64,000 nt of DNA from Qaidamihabitans albus. Its GTDB lineage: Bacteria > Actinomycetota > Actinomycetes > Mycobacteriales > Pseudonocardiaceae. The stretch covers positions 466,720 to 530,719 of the forward strand of contig NZ_JAEHOB010000001.1 in NCBI RefSeq assembly GCF_016464705.1, given 5' to 3'. Every line of letters begins with the position of its first letter. Within the stretch, counting starts at the first letter, position 1. The notes under the pieces are model-generated. The model did no database searches. It was not told the origin of the DNA and was given only the letters and a program-made list of their open reading frames with translations. A program made the translations under genes and the position numbers. This document shows positions 43,698 to 51,552 of this stretch, piece by piece.

Positions 43698-43785
43698 ACT
43701 CGTGCGGTGACGGGGACAACAAGGGTACTTTCGGCAGGGTCGCACTGTCAGGACCGCGCGCCTCGCCTAGTGCGGCTGGTTGCGA

Positions 43786-43831
43786 CTCGTGAGTGGCTAC
43801 ACGAGTTAGAACTCGCCTCCGCACTCACGAG
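43786..43831. repeat. 46-bp dispersed palindrome, copy 7
   Basis: Outer arms CTCGTGAGTG / CACTCACGAG intact, centre CGAGTTAGAACTCG; the inner arms are not complementary. This is the only copy in a divergent (promoter-side) gap, which argues against a purely terminator role. Confidence 0.9.
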
Positions 43832-43883
43832 CGGTGACCAGCGCTCGTGCCCACGATCACCCTGGTTGTGTTTGGCTGGCGGT

Positions 43884-44675
43884 ATGGATTTCGAGTCGGT
43901 CGCCGACGAGCTGTACGGCGTGGACCGCGACGAGTTCACGGCGGTGCGCGACGAGCGGGCCGCGGCCGCTCGTGCGGCGGGCGACAAGGAGCTGGCCAAG
44001 CGGATCGGTGGCCTGCGCAAACCGACGAGCGCCGCCGCGCTGGTCAACGGCCTCGCGCGGGCCCGGCCGGACGAGGTGGGCCGGCTCGGTGAGGTCGGGG
44101 ACGCGCTGCGCGAGGCGCATGCCGAGCTGGCCGGTGAGCGGCTGCGCGCGCTGTCGCGGCAGCGCCACGAACTCGTCCGGGCGCTCACCGAGCAGGCCGT
44201 CGAGCTCTCCGGCACGAAGGTGAGCGAGTCGGTGACCCGGGAGGTCTCCGAGACACTCGAAGCCGCGCTGGCGGATCCGGAGGCCGGGCGCGCGGTGGCC
44301 GAAGGCAGGCTCACCTCGGCGCTGCGGCCGGATACCGGCTTCTCGGGCGACTGGATGGCGGTCGGGCCGCCGAGGAAACCGGCGGCAGGCGGTAAGGACG
44401 GCAAGAGCGCGAACGGCAAGAAGAAGGACGGCAAGAGCAAGGACGACAGGGCCGAGATCGCCCGGCGCAGGCGCGAGGAGCTCAAGCAGGCCAGGGCGGC
44501 GCTGGCCGAGGCCCGTTCGGCACGGGACGACGCCGGTGCTGAACTGCGCGCCGCCGAACGCGAGGAGGCCAAGGCCCGCAGGCGCACCGAGGCGGCGCGC
44601 AAGGCGCTCGACGCGGCGGCCGACGAGGTCGAAAGGGCCGAACGCGCCGTGGCCGAGCTGAACCCCTCCTCCTGA
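43884..44675 (+). CDS. Coiled-coil hypothetical protein with Lys-rich linker
   Basis: 263 residues, no recognised enzyme domain. The N-terminal part (MDFESVADELYGVDRDEF, then TSAAALVNGLARARPDEV) is a helical region seen in many uncharacterised actinobacterial proteins. A Lys/Gly/Asp linker of low complexity spans about residues 175-195. The last 70 residues form a highly charged coiled coil (Ala/Arg/Glu). There is no signal peptide or membrane helix. Convergent with gabD six bases away, with no visible terminator. Function unknown. Confidence 0.75.
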   Translation: MDFESVADELYGVDRDEFTAVRDERAAAARAAGDKELAKRIGGLRKPTSAAALVNGLARARPDEVGRLGEVGDALREAHAELAGERLRALSRQRHELVRALTEQAVELSGTKVSESVTREVSETLEAALADPEAGRAVAEGRLTSALRPDTGFSGDWMAVGPPRKPAAGGKDGKSANGKKKDGKSKDDRAEIARRRREELKQARAALAEARSARDDAGAELRAAEREEAKARRRTEAARKALDAAADEVERAERAVAELNPSS

Positions 44676-44681
44676 ACGTCC

Positions 44682-46154
44682 TTACGAGCCGGTGGCGAGA
44701 GCCAGGTACTTGGTGTCCAGGTACTCCTCGATTCCCTCGGCGCCGCCCTCCCGGCCGAAGCCGGACGCCTTCACCCCGCCGAAGGGTGCCGCCGGGTTCG
44801 ACACGATGCCCGTGTTGATCCCGGCCATCCCGGTCCGCAGCCGCTCGCCGACCCGCAGCGCACGGTCGAGGTCGCGGGTGAACAGGTAGCCGACCAGGCC
44901 GAACTCGGTGTCGTTCGCCAGCGCGACGGCTTCATCCTCGTCGGCGAACGTGGTGATCGGCGCGACCGGGCCGAACACCTCCTCCCGCAGGATGCGTGCC
45001 TGCCCGGGGACGTCCGCGAGCACCGTGGGCGGGTAGAAGTACCCGGTCCCGGTCCCGGTCCCGGTCCCGGTCTCCGGCTCGCCGCCGGTCGTCGCACGTG
45101 CCCCTCGCTCGCGGGCGTCGTCGACCAGCTCGCGCACCTTCTGCCGCTGGTCCTCGCTGACCAGAGGTCCGACGGCGACGCCGTCCTCGGTGCCGTGCCC
45201 AGTCTTCAGGGCGGACATCTTCTCGGTGAGCCGCCGGGTGAACTCCCCGGCGACCGACTCGGCGACGTGGAAGCGGTTCGCCGCCACGCACGACTCGCCG
45301 TTGTTGCGCATCTTCGCCGTCACGGCGCCCTGGACCGCGGCATCGAGGTCGGCGTCGGAGAACACCAGGAACGGCGCGTTGCCGCCCAGCTCCATCGACA
45401 TCCGCTGAAGGTTCGCCGAACACTGCTCGACGAGCGTGCGGCCGACCTCGGTGGAGCCGGTGAAGGACAGCTTGCGCACCCGGGCGTCGGCCAGCACCGG
45501 GTTCACGATGCTGCTTGCGGACGTGCTCGGCACGACGTTCAGCACGCTGCCCGGCAGCCCGGCCTCGCGCAGCAGCTCCGCCAGGTTGAGCATCGACAAC
45601 GGGGTGAGCTGCGGTGGCTTGACGATCATCGTGCAGCCGGCCGCCACCGCGGGCCCGATCTTGCGTGTGCCCATCGCGAGCGGGAAGTTCCACGGTGTGA
45701 CCAGCAGGCACGGGCCGACCGGCTGCTTGGTGACGAGCGTGCGCCCGCCGCCCGCGGGGTTGCGCGTGTAGCGCCCGTCGATGCGCACCGCCTCCTCGGA
45801 GAACCAGCGGAAGAACCCCGCCGCGTAGGAGACCTCGGCCCGCGACTCGGTGAGGCTCTTGCCCATTTCGAGTGTCATCAGCCGGGCCAGGTCCTCGGCG
45901 CGGTCGGTCATCAGCTGCCACGCCCTGCGCAGGATCTCGCCGCGCTCGCGCGGCGCGGTCCGCGCCCACTCGTCCTGCGCGGCGACCGCGGCCTCCACGG
46001 CGGCCTCCGCATCGGCGCCCTGGCCGTCGGCGATGTCGCACAGCCGCTGCTCGCTGCCTGGGTCGTCGACGCCGAACGTGCCGCCGCCATCAGCGTCGCG
46101 CCACTTGCCGTCGATGAGAAGCCGCTTGGGAACGGTGGCGATGACGTCGTCCAT
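44682..46154 (-). CDS. gabD: Succinate-semialdehyde dehydrogenase (ALDH family)
   Basis: 490 residues. It oxidises succinic semialdehyde to succinate, joining GABA breakdown to the TCA cycle. Landmarks: VTPWNFPLAMGTRKIGPAVAAG, KLSFTGSTEVGRTL (NAD site), the catalytic Glu in MSMELGGNAPFLVF, the catalytic Cys in NNGESCVAANRF and the end AGINTGIVSNPAAPFGGVKASGFGREGG. Most like the GabD/SSADH branch; other short-chain semialdehydes are possible. A hexanucleotide run inserts a (TG)n stretch near residues 361-370, in a surface loop before YFYPPTVL. Confidence 0.88.
   Translation of the reverse strand: MDDVIATVPKRLLIDGKWRDADGGGTFGVDDPGSEQRLCDIADGQGADAEAAVEAAVAAQDEWARTAPRERGEILRRAWQLMTDRAEDLARLMTLEMGKSLTESRAEVSYAAGFFRWFSEEAVRIDGRYTRNPAGGGRTLVTKQPVGPCLLVTPWNFPLAMGTRKIGPAVAAGCTMIVKPPQLTPLSMLNLAELLREAGLPGSVLNVVPSTSASSIVNPVLADARVRKLSFTGSTEVGRTLVEQCSANLQRMSMELGGNAPFLVFSDADLDAAVQGAVTAKMRNNGESCVAANRFHVAESVAGEFTRRLTEKMSALKTGHGTEDGVAVGPLVSEDQRQKVRELVDDARERGARATTGGEPETGTGTGTGTGYFYPPTVLADVPGQARILREEVFGPVAPITTFADEDEAVALANDTEFGLVGYLFTRDLDRALRVGERLRTGMAGINTGIVSNPAAPFGGVKASGFGREGGAEGIEEYLDTKYLALATGS
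45042..45071. repeat. Five-unit CCCGGT microsatellite inside gabD
   Basis: Five tandem CCCGGT hexamers encode alternating Thr-Gly on the minus strand. Gain or loss of a unit keeps the frame, so length can vary without breaking the enzyme. Confidence 0.9.
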
Positions 46155-46245
46155 GTGCGCTGGCTACCCGGGTCGAGGTGGGGTGACACCTGGCAGCGGA
46201 AACGTCGATGCAACCGGAACCCGGCGCCGGTGCGTCCTGTCCGGT

Positions 46246-46746
46246 ATGCGTGCTCTCCCTGCTCTCGCGCTACTCATGATCGCCGCCGCGGGCTGTGGTT
46301 CCTCGGTGGGTACCGGTGACGGGCGGCCGTGCACCGAGATCGGCGCGCGAGTCGGCATCGGGGTGCAGGTCGCGCCGCCGCCCGCGGGCACGAGCCTGCG
46401 CGAGGCCGCCGTCGAGGCGTGCTGGGAAGGGTCGTGCCGGACCGTGCCGGTCGAGCTGTCCCCCGCGACCGAGGTCGCGGAGACCACCTGCACCGGTGAA
46501 GGCCCGGACGACCCGTGCTCGGCCCGGCTGCGGGAGACCGGCGGGTATACCGGGTTCGCGCCCATGTCCGGCCTGCCCACCGGCCCGGTCCAGGTGACGC
46601 TCACGGTGACCGACGCCGACGGCGAGCGGTTCGCGCACCGCACGCTGGAGGTCACGCCGGAGCTCGTCTACCCGAACGGCCCCGACTGCGAGCCGGGCGG
46701 GCCGCAGGCTCAGCTGGAGGTCGACGAGCAGGGCCGGGTGCGGTAG
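46246..46746 (+). CDS. Secreted lipoprotein of unknown function
   Basis: 166 residues. A short signal with lipobox AAGC (Cys at 17) predicts an extracellular membrane-anchored protein. The mature part contains four further Cys (CTEIG, EACWEGSC, TTCTG region) that could form disulfides, and a beta-sandwich-like run GPVQVTLTVTDADGERFAHRTLEVTP. No family recognised. Divergent from gabD and convergent with the ABC ATPase. Confidence 0.75.
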   Translation: MRALPALALLMIAAAGCGSSVGTGDGRPCTEIGARVGIGVQVAPPPAGTSLREAAVEACWEGSCRTVPVELSPATEVAETTCTGEGPDDPCSARLRETGGYTGFAPMSGLPTGPVQVTLTVTDADGERFAHRTLEVTPELVYPNGPDCEPGGPQAQLEVDEQGRVR

Positions 46747-46760
46747 CCGGGGCGGCCGGC

Positions 46761-47687
46761 TCACTTCGCCGCCGCGGCCTTCGATCTGGCGTGATACGTG
46801 TGGTGCCGTGGGAAGAGCTCCTCCAGCGTCAATGGCTGGCTGGTCAGGCTGCGCACGCCGACCTCGCTGAGCTGCCTGAGCACCTGGTCGAGGCCGTTCG
46901 TCTCGACGTCGAACCGCACATGGTTGCCGTCGACCCGCAGGTTGTGCACGTGGGGTTCGGAGAGCCCGTCCGGCCACGGGCGCGGTCCGGCCAGCTCGGC
47001 GGAGATCGAGGTGCGGGTGAGGTGCCGCAGCTCGTCGAGGGTGCCGGACTCGACGGCGCGGCCGCCCGAGACGATGCTCACCCGGTCGCACAGGGACTCG
47101 ACCTCGGCGAGGACATGGCTGGCGAGCAGGATGGTGCGGCCCTGTTCGCGTTCCTCGTGGAGGGCGTACTGGAAGGTGGCCTCCATTAGCGGGTTCAGGC
47201 CCGTGGTGGGCTCGTCCAGGATCAGCAGGTCGATGTGCGAGGACGGCGAGGAGAGCGCCGTCACGACGGCCACCTTCTGCCGGTCGCCCTTGGAGTAGTC
47301 GCGGCACTTCCTCGTGGGGTCGAGGTCGAAGCGCTCGACGAGTTCCTTGCGGCGTCGCTGATCCAGTCCGCCACGCAGCCGCCCGAGCAGGTCGATCACC
47401 TCGCCGCCGGAGAGGTCCGGCCAGAGATCGACGTTGCCGGGCACGTAGGCGAGCCGGCGGTGCAGCTTCGCGGCGTCCCGCCACGGATCGCCGCCGAGCA
47501 GGCGCACCGTCCCCTCGTCGGCGTGCAGGAGACCGAGCAGGATCCGTGCGGTGGTCGACTTGCCGGATCCGGTGGGCCCCAGGAAGCCGTGCACCTCGCC
47601 GGTGGCGACCGACAGATCGAGGCCGTCGAGGGCCACCGTCCGGCCGAACGACTTGCGGAGGCCGGAAACGAAGATGGCGTCGTCCAC
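46761..47687 (-). CDS. ABC transporter ATP-binding protein
   Basis: 308 residues. Single nucleotide-binding domain of the multidrug-export (CcmA/DrrA) type: Walker [15 protein letters not shown], the signature YSKGDRQKV (altered from LSGGQ), Walker [16 protein letters not shown] and the switch His in [16 protein letters not shown]. The C-terminal extension (about 215-308) is typical of DrrA. No permease gene adjoins it: downstream is a convergent lipoprotein gene. It is divergent from a GbsR/MarR-like regulator across an AT-rich promoter, which suggests inducible export with a membrane partner encoded elsewhere. Confidence 0.9.
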   Translation of the reverse strand: MDDAIFVSGLRKSFGRTVALDGLDLSVATGEVHGFLGPTGSGKSTTARILLGLLHADEGTVRLLGGDPWRDAAKLHRRLAYVPGNVDLWPDLSGGEVIDLLGRLRGGLDQRRRKELVERFDLDPTRKCRDYSKGDRQKVAVVTALSSPSSHIDLLILDEPTTGLNPLMEATFQYALHEEREQGRTILLASHVLAEVESLCDRVSIVSGGRAVESGTLDELRHLTRTSISAELAGPRPWPDGLSEPHVHNLRVDGNHVRFDVETNGLDQVLRQLSEVGVRSLTSQPLTLEELFPRHHTYHARSKAAAAK

Positions 47688-47782
47688 GATCGCAAAAGTA
47701 CAGTTGTTTTATAAAGTTGTGAAGTTAAGAAAATATATTGACCGGATGATCGCCGCCCGCCGTACCGGAGAGGATGGAAGGC
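47688..47782. promoter_or_regulatory. AT-rich divergent promoter of ABC ATPase and regulator
   Basis: The stretch 47695-47740 is far richer in A+T than anything around it (TTTTATAAAG, AAAATATATTG). It contains AGTTGT at 47702 and 47715 and GAAGTTA at 47721. The repeats are likely sites of the adjacent GbsR/MarR-like protein. Confidence 0.5.
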
Positions 47783-48301
47783 ATGTCCGACCGATCCCAG
47801 CCTGAGCGTGATCCCGGCTCGGCACGCGACGAGGAAGCAGTCCGCAGCTACATCGAGGACCTCGCGCTGACGCTGACGCAACTCGGCATGCCGCGGATGC
47901 CGTCGCGGGTGTTCGCCGCGCTGACCGCCTCCGACAGTGGCCGGATGAACGCCGCCGAACTCGCCGAGAAGTTGAGCGTCAGCCCCGCGGCCATCTCCGG
48001 CGCCGTCCGCTACCTGGAACAGGTCGGGATGGTCGGAAGGGAACGGGGACCCGGTGAGCGGCGGGACCACTACCGGCTCTACGACGACCTCTGGTTCGCG
48101 TCCTTCCTCAAGCGCGACCGAATGATGCGGATGTGGCGCGACGCCACCGTCCAGGGAGTGGCGGCCCTCGGCGCCGACACCCCCGCGGGCAGGCGGCTCG
48201 CCAGCATGGCGGACTTCCTCGACTTCATGGTGAAGGAGATCCCCGCGCTGTTCGAGCGGTGGCAGCAGGAGCGGGATGAGCGCGAGCGCCGCGCGGGCTG
48301 A
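47783..48301 (+). CDS. GbsR/MarR-family transcriptional regulator
   Basis: 172 residues from the ATG at 47783 (an in-frame ATG at 47774 is also possible). Winged helix: MPRMPSRVFAALTASDSGRMNAAELAEKLSVSPAAISGAVRYLEQVGMVGRER, residues about 35-90, then a helical dimerisation tail (FLDFMVKEIPALFERWQQE). The LGMPRMPSRVFA start is typical of the GbsR branch often paired with drug-export ABC genes. Likely repressor of the divergent ATPase gene. Confidence 0.9.
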   Translation: MSDRSQPERDPGSARDEEAVRSYIEDLALTLTQLGMPRMPSRVFAALTASDSGRMNAAELAEKLSVSPAAISGAVRYLEQVGMVGRERGPGERRDHYRLYDDLWFASFLKRDRMMRMWRDATVQGVAALGADTPAGRRLASMADFLDFMVKEIPALFERWQQERDERERRAG

Positions 48302-48313
48302 CCTGGTACCCGG

Positions 48314-48359
48314 CTCGTGAGTGGCTACACGAGTTAGAACTCGCGTAGCCACTCACGAC
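48314..48359. repeat. 46-bp dispersed palindrome, copy 8
   Basis: Inner arms GTGGCTAC / GTAGCCAC are perfectly complementary and differ from other copies, a covarying pair. Centre CGAGTTAGAACTCG. It follows the regulator gene by 12 bases. Confidence 0.9.
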
Positions 48360-48465
48360 CCTGCGGCTCGGCGACCCCGGAGAAATTTCTTCGGTTCTCG
48401 TGTATCTGGACGGCCTCCCGCTGCGTCCTATGGGGCAGTAACGAGTTCGATCGCCTGGAGGATGC

Positions 48466-49617
48466 ATGAGCGCCGACCACCCCTGCGTGGCGGAGATCGC
48501 GACGATCCGCGATTCCCTCGCCGGGATCGGTGACCCGTGGCGGTGCGGCGAGACCCGGCTGAGCAGGCTTTCCGCCGAGTCACGCAGGGCGAGGCTCGGC
48601 GTCCCCGCCCCGTCCGCAGAGGAGATCACCGCGCGGGCCGACGTCCCGGCCCGGATGGCCGACGTCGCGCTCCGCGCGGCCGGTGCGCCGGTGGCCGCCG
48701 TGCACGCACCGACCCCGCACCTTCCCCCGGCGTTCGATCTGCGCGATGTCGGTGGCCGCAACTACGTCACCCTGGTCAAGGACCAGGGCGAATGCGGCTC
48801 GTGCAGCGCGTTCGGCGCGATCGCGGCGCTGGAGAGCACGGCGGCGTACACCAGGGGCGCCCCCGGTCTCGGGCTGGACCTGTCCGAGGCGCACGCGTTC
48901 TTCGGCCACGCCGCGGCCCGCGAGGCCATAACGCCCGACGGCACCTGGCCGGACGAGCTGCTCCAGGACTTCGTCACGCTCGGGGTGACGTTCGAGGACC
49001 ACTACCCGTACTCCGACGACGACTCCGGCTCGCTCGACCCGCGCTGGACCGACCGGGTCGCCCGGGCGGAGGACGTCGTCGACCTCAGCCGTGATCCCGC
49101 GGCGATCAAGCAGCACATCTACGGCTACGGGCCGGTCACCGCCTGCCTGGTCGTCTACGACGACCTCTTCCACTACACCGGCGGCGTCTACCGGCACACC
49201 ACCGAGCAGACCAGCGGCGGGCACTGCGTCGCGCTCGTCGGCTGGGACGACGAGGCGGGCTGCTGGATCGCCAAGAACTCGTGGGGCCCGGAGTGGGGCG
49301 AGGACGGTTTCCTCCGTATCGCGTACGGCGAGGCCTACATCGAGGACTACCCCGATCCGCGGCCGACGACCCTCGGCTGCACCGGGGTGAACTTGCGGGG
49401 CTGGCTGCCCGCGCAGCGCGCGCTGCGGTTGTTCGCCACCGCCCACGACGCCAACGGCTGGGTCTACCTGGAGAACCTGGGCTGGACCCGCCTGTCCGGA
49501 GGAGCACACAGCACCACCAACAAGCTCGCGATGCTGACCTTCGCCAGGGCGAACGGCGGCGTGATCGCGCCGTACATCGTCGACGACGAACTCAGCATGA
49601 TCCAACTCGTCCAGTGA
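48466..49617 (+). CDS. Cytosolic papain-like (C1) cysteine protease with C-terminal partner domain
   Basis: 383 residues; ATG with GGAGG four bases upstream. Residues 1-85 form a helical, propeptide-like region with no signal peptide. Residues 86-305 are a papain fold: oxyanion Gln107 and catalytic Cys113 in KDQGECGSCSAFG, His253 in SGGHCVALVGWDD, and Asn271 in AKNSWGPEWGEDGF. All catalytic residues are intact. Residues about 320-383 form an extra domain (LFATAHDANGWVYL, LGWTRLS, KLAMLTFARANG, IQLV) also found at the end of the next gene's product. It lies upstream of a chagasin-like inhibitor, an ECF sigma and a CHAT protease. An intracellular, regulated protease is inferred. Confidence 0.92.
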   Translation: MSADHPCVAEIATIRDSLAGIGDPWRCGETRLSRLSAESRRARLGVPAPSAEEITARADVPARMADVALRAAGAPVAAVHAPTPHLPPAFDLRDVGGRNYVTLVKDQGECGSCSAFGAIAALESTAAYTRGAPGLGLDLSEAHAFFGHAAAREAITPDGTWPDELLQDFVTLGVTFEDHYPYSDDDSGSLDPRWTDRVARAEDVVDLSRDPAAIKQHIYGYGPVTACLVVYDDLFHYTGGVYRHTTEQTSGGHCVALVGWDDEAGCWIAKNSWGPEWGEDGFLRIAYGEAYIEDYPDPRPTTLGCTGVNLRGWLPAQRALRLFATAHDANGWVYLENLGWTRLSGGAHSTTNKLAMLTFARANGGVIAPYIVDDELSMIQLVQ

Positions 49618-49665
49618 AACACCGAACAACCACAGCACCGAACAACGACGACCGAGGGGAGCACG

Positions 49666-50400
49666 ATGTCCGACGACACCGTGACCGAGAAGCCCGAGCA
49701 GGCGGAGCCGGTCGACCCGGACAGCCCGGACGCACCGCCGCCCGCACCCCCGACCGGCTGGGACCCGTACGCCCCGCCGCCTGCGCCCACCGGCTGGGAT
49801 CCGTACTCGCCGCCTCCCGCGCCGCCCGCACCGGCCGGCTGGGACCCGTACGCGCCGCCGCCTGCGCCCACCGGCTGGGATCCGTACTCGCCGCCGCCCC
49901 GGCCGGCCACGCCGCCTGCGCCCCCCGGCTGGGATCCGTCCTCGCCGCCGCCCCGGCCGGCCACGCCGCCTGCGCCCCCCGGCTGGGATCCGTCCTCGCC
50001 GCCGCCCCGGCCGGACCCGCCGCCTGCGCCCACCGGCTGGGATCCGTACTCGCCGCCGCCCCGGCCGGACACGCCGCCTGCGCCCACCGGCTGGGACCCC
50101 TACACGCCGCCACCCGTGCAGGGCGGTGCCGCGCCGCCGCGGCCCGCCCCCGTCGGCAACGGCTCCGGTGCGGTGTCCGGTGGCTGGGTCCACCACCGGT
50201 TCATCACGCACCTCTGGTCCTACAACGCCTCGCCCGGCGTGTGGGCCGGGGTGCAGGGCGTCGGCTGGAAGCGGCTCTCACCCGCTTCGGAGTCGGGGCA
50301 CAGCCATCTGACCATGCTCGCCCTGCTGGCCAGGAACAACCGGCTGGCGGTGTCCTACCACGAGGACGCGCACGGGCAGATCGACCAGCTCGTGGTCTGA
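49666..50400 (+). CDS. GWDP-repeat protein sharing the protease's C-terminal domain
   Basis: 244 residues. After an acidic start, residues about 29-150 are eight GWDPY/S-PPP repeats, a flexible Pro-rich scaffold with no signal peptide. The last 70 residues (RFITHLWSYNASPGVW, GVGWKRLS, LTMLALLARNNRLAVSYHED, IDQLV) align with the protease's C-terminal domain at the GVW/GW-RLS, L-ML-AR-N and I-QLV positions. It may be substrate, adaptor or assembly platform of the protease. No known family recognised. It is 48 bases after the protease gene and probably cotranscribed. Confidence 0.85.
   Translation: MSDDTVTEKPEQAEPVDPDSPDAPPPAPPTGWDPYAPPPAPTGWDPYSPPPAPPAPAGWDPYAPPPAPTGWDPYSPPPRPATPPAPPGWDPSSPPPRPATPPAPPGWDPSSPPPRPDPPPAPTGWDPYSPPPRPDTPPAPTGWDPYTPPPVQGGAAPPRPAPVGNGSGAVSGGWVHHRFITHLWSYNASPGVWAGVQGVGWKRLSPASESGHSHLTMLALLARNNRLAVSYHEDAHGQIDQLVV
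49756..50110 (+). repeat. GWDP coding repeats with a 54-bp perfect tandem pair
   Basis: Eight GGCTGGGAYCC-containing units of 36-54 bp. The units beginning at 49927 and 49981 are 54-bp near-perfect direct repeats, so unit number is likely to vary between strains. Confidence 0.9.
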
Positions 50401-50460
50401 GGAGCTGCCCGCAGAGGCTGGTGGCGGCCGGCAGTCGAGGGGGCCGTCGGCCGCCACCAC

Positions 50461-50478
50461 CCCGGACCACGGTCCGGG
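50461..50478 (+). terminator. Compact hairpin before the inhibitor gene
   Basis: CCCGGACCACGGTCCGGG has 8-bp perfect arms and a two-base loop, 61 bases after the GWDP gene and 22 before the inhibitor start. It could attenuate transcription between them or be an operator. Confidence 0.5.
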
Positions 50479-50499
50479 AGCAAGAAAACGGGAGGGGCA

Positions 50500-50850
50500 G
50501 TGGCACTGGTCCGGCTCGCGCAGTCCGATGCGGGGCGCACAGCGGAACTGCGTGTCGGGGACACGGTGGAGCTACGCCTACCGGAAATCCGGACGTCCGG
50601 ATACCAGTGGTCACTGCGCCTGCCGGAAGGGGTCCGGCTGGTCGTCGACGAGTACGTCCGTGGGGGTGATGACCATCCGGAAGCGGAGTCCCGCGGGGCT
50701 GGGACTCCAGGGGGAGGTGGGGTACGCCGGCTGGCGCTCGACGTCGTGGGCGCCGGTCGGCACCTCATCGAGGCCGAGTTGGCGCGGTCCTGGGAGACCA
50801 GGCCGCGCCGCTCGGTCGTTTTCGTACTGTCCGCTAGGCCGAACGAGTGA
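50500..50850 (+). CDS. Chagasin-like (I42) inhibitor of papain-type proteases
   Basis: 116 residues; GTG behind GGGAGGGG. The three inhibitory loops of chagasin/ICP proteins are recognisable in divergent form: IRTSGYQWSL (residues 30-39, for NPTTGYxW), GTPGGGG (68-74, for the GxGG loop) and ARSW (95-98, for RPW). The beta-strand pattern and length fit a single Ig-like chagasin fold. It lacks a signal peptide, like the papain-like protease two genes upstream, so it is a plausible cytosolic safety catch for it. Divergence lowers certainty. Confidence 0.75.
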   Translation: MALVRLAQSDAGRTAELRVGDTVELRLPEIRTSGYQWSLRLPEGVRLVVDEYVRGGDDHPEAESRGAGTPGGGGVRRLALDVVGAGRHLIEAELARSWETRPRRSVVFVLSARPNE

Positions 50851-50949
50851 GCTATGTATCCCAGTTTCCCCAGTGCCCTCCTTTGTTCCGACAAGCCCGA
50901 GATACTGCCAGCGCCGACTTGACTAGCGCGTACCTGGAGGGCTGCTGCG

Positions 50950-51552
50950 GTGACCGACGCTCGAACCGCCGAGGCGGATCCTCCGTGGGAGGGTCTGCGG
51001 GGTCACGACCTGTACGCGGCATGCATGCACGAGGCGCGGGTGGGTAACCGTGCGGCCATGAACCGGCTCGTTACCGAGCTGACTCCGCTCGTGTGGCAGG
51101 TGGCGCGGGGCAACGGGCTCGACGCGCACACCGCCGAGGACGTGGTGCAGACGGTGTGGCTCGCCCTGTTCCGGCACCTGGACCGGCTCACCGACGCAAG
51201 GGCGCTGGCCGCCTGGTTGATCACCACGACGCGCCGGGAGGCCCAGCGTGTCGGCAAGAAGCCGCGGTCAATGCCGTTGACCGACGAGCTCGCGGAGGCC
51301 GTGCCGAGCACCCAGCCCGCGCCTGAGGCGGAGGCCGTGCGCGTGGACCGCGACCGGCGGCTCTGGCAGGCGTTCGGCGAGCTGCCGCAGCGGTGCCAGG
51401 AGCTGCTGCGGCTGACGGTTCTCGCGGGGCGTGCGGAGTACCGGCTCGTCGCCGAGACCCTGCGCATGCCCCACGGCAGCATCGGTCCGACCCGGAGCCG
51501 ATGCCTGAAGACGATGCGGGACCTGCTGGAAGCTCAAGGGGGCAGCGCATGA
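50950..51552 (+). CDS. ECF-type RNA polymerase sigma factor
   Basis: 200 residues. Sigma region 2 (MNRLVTELTPLVWQVARGNGLDAHTAEDVVQTVWLALFRHLDRL, residues about 37-80) and region 4 (LWQAFGELPQRCQELLRLTVLAGRAEYRLVAETLRMPHGSIGPTRSRCLKTM, about 137-190). The LRMPHGSIGPTRSRCL helix is typical of the sigma factors that sit beside CHAT-protease genes in actinobacteria. The stop overlaps the ATG of a small protein in place of a membrane anti-sigma. Likely directs the protease/CHAT locus. Confidence 0.93.
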   Translation: MTDARTAEADPPWEGLRGHDLYAACMHEARVGNRAAMNRLVTELTPLVWQVARGNGLDAHTAEDVVQTVWLALFRHLDRLTDARALAAWLITTTRREAQRVGKKPRSMPLTDELAEAVPSTQPAPEAEAVRVDRDRRLWQAFGELPQRCQELLRLTVLAGRAEYRLVAETLRMPHGSIGPTRSRCLKTMRDLLEAQGGSA

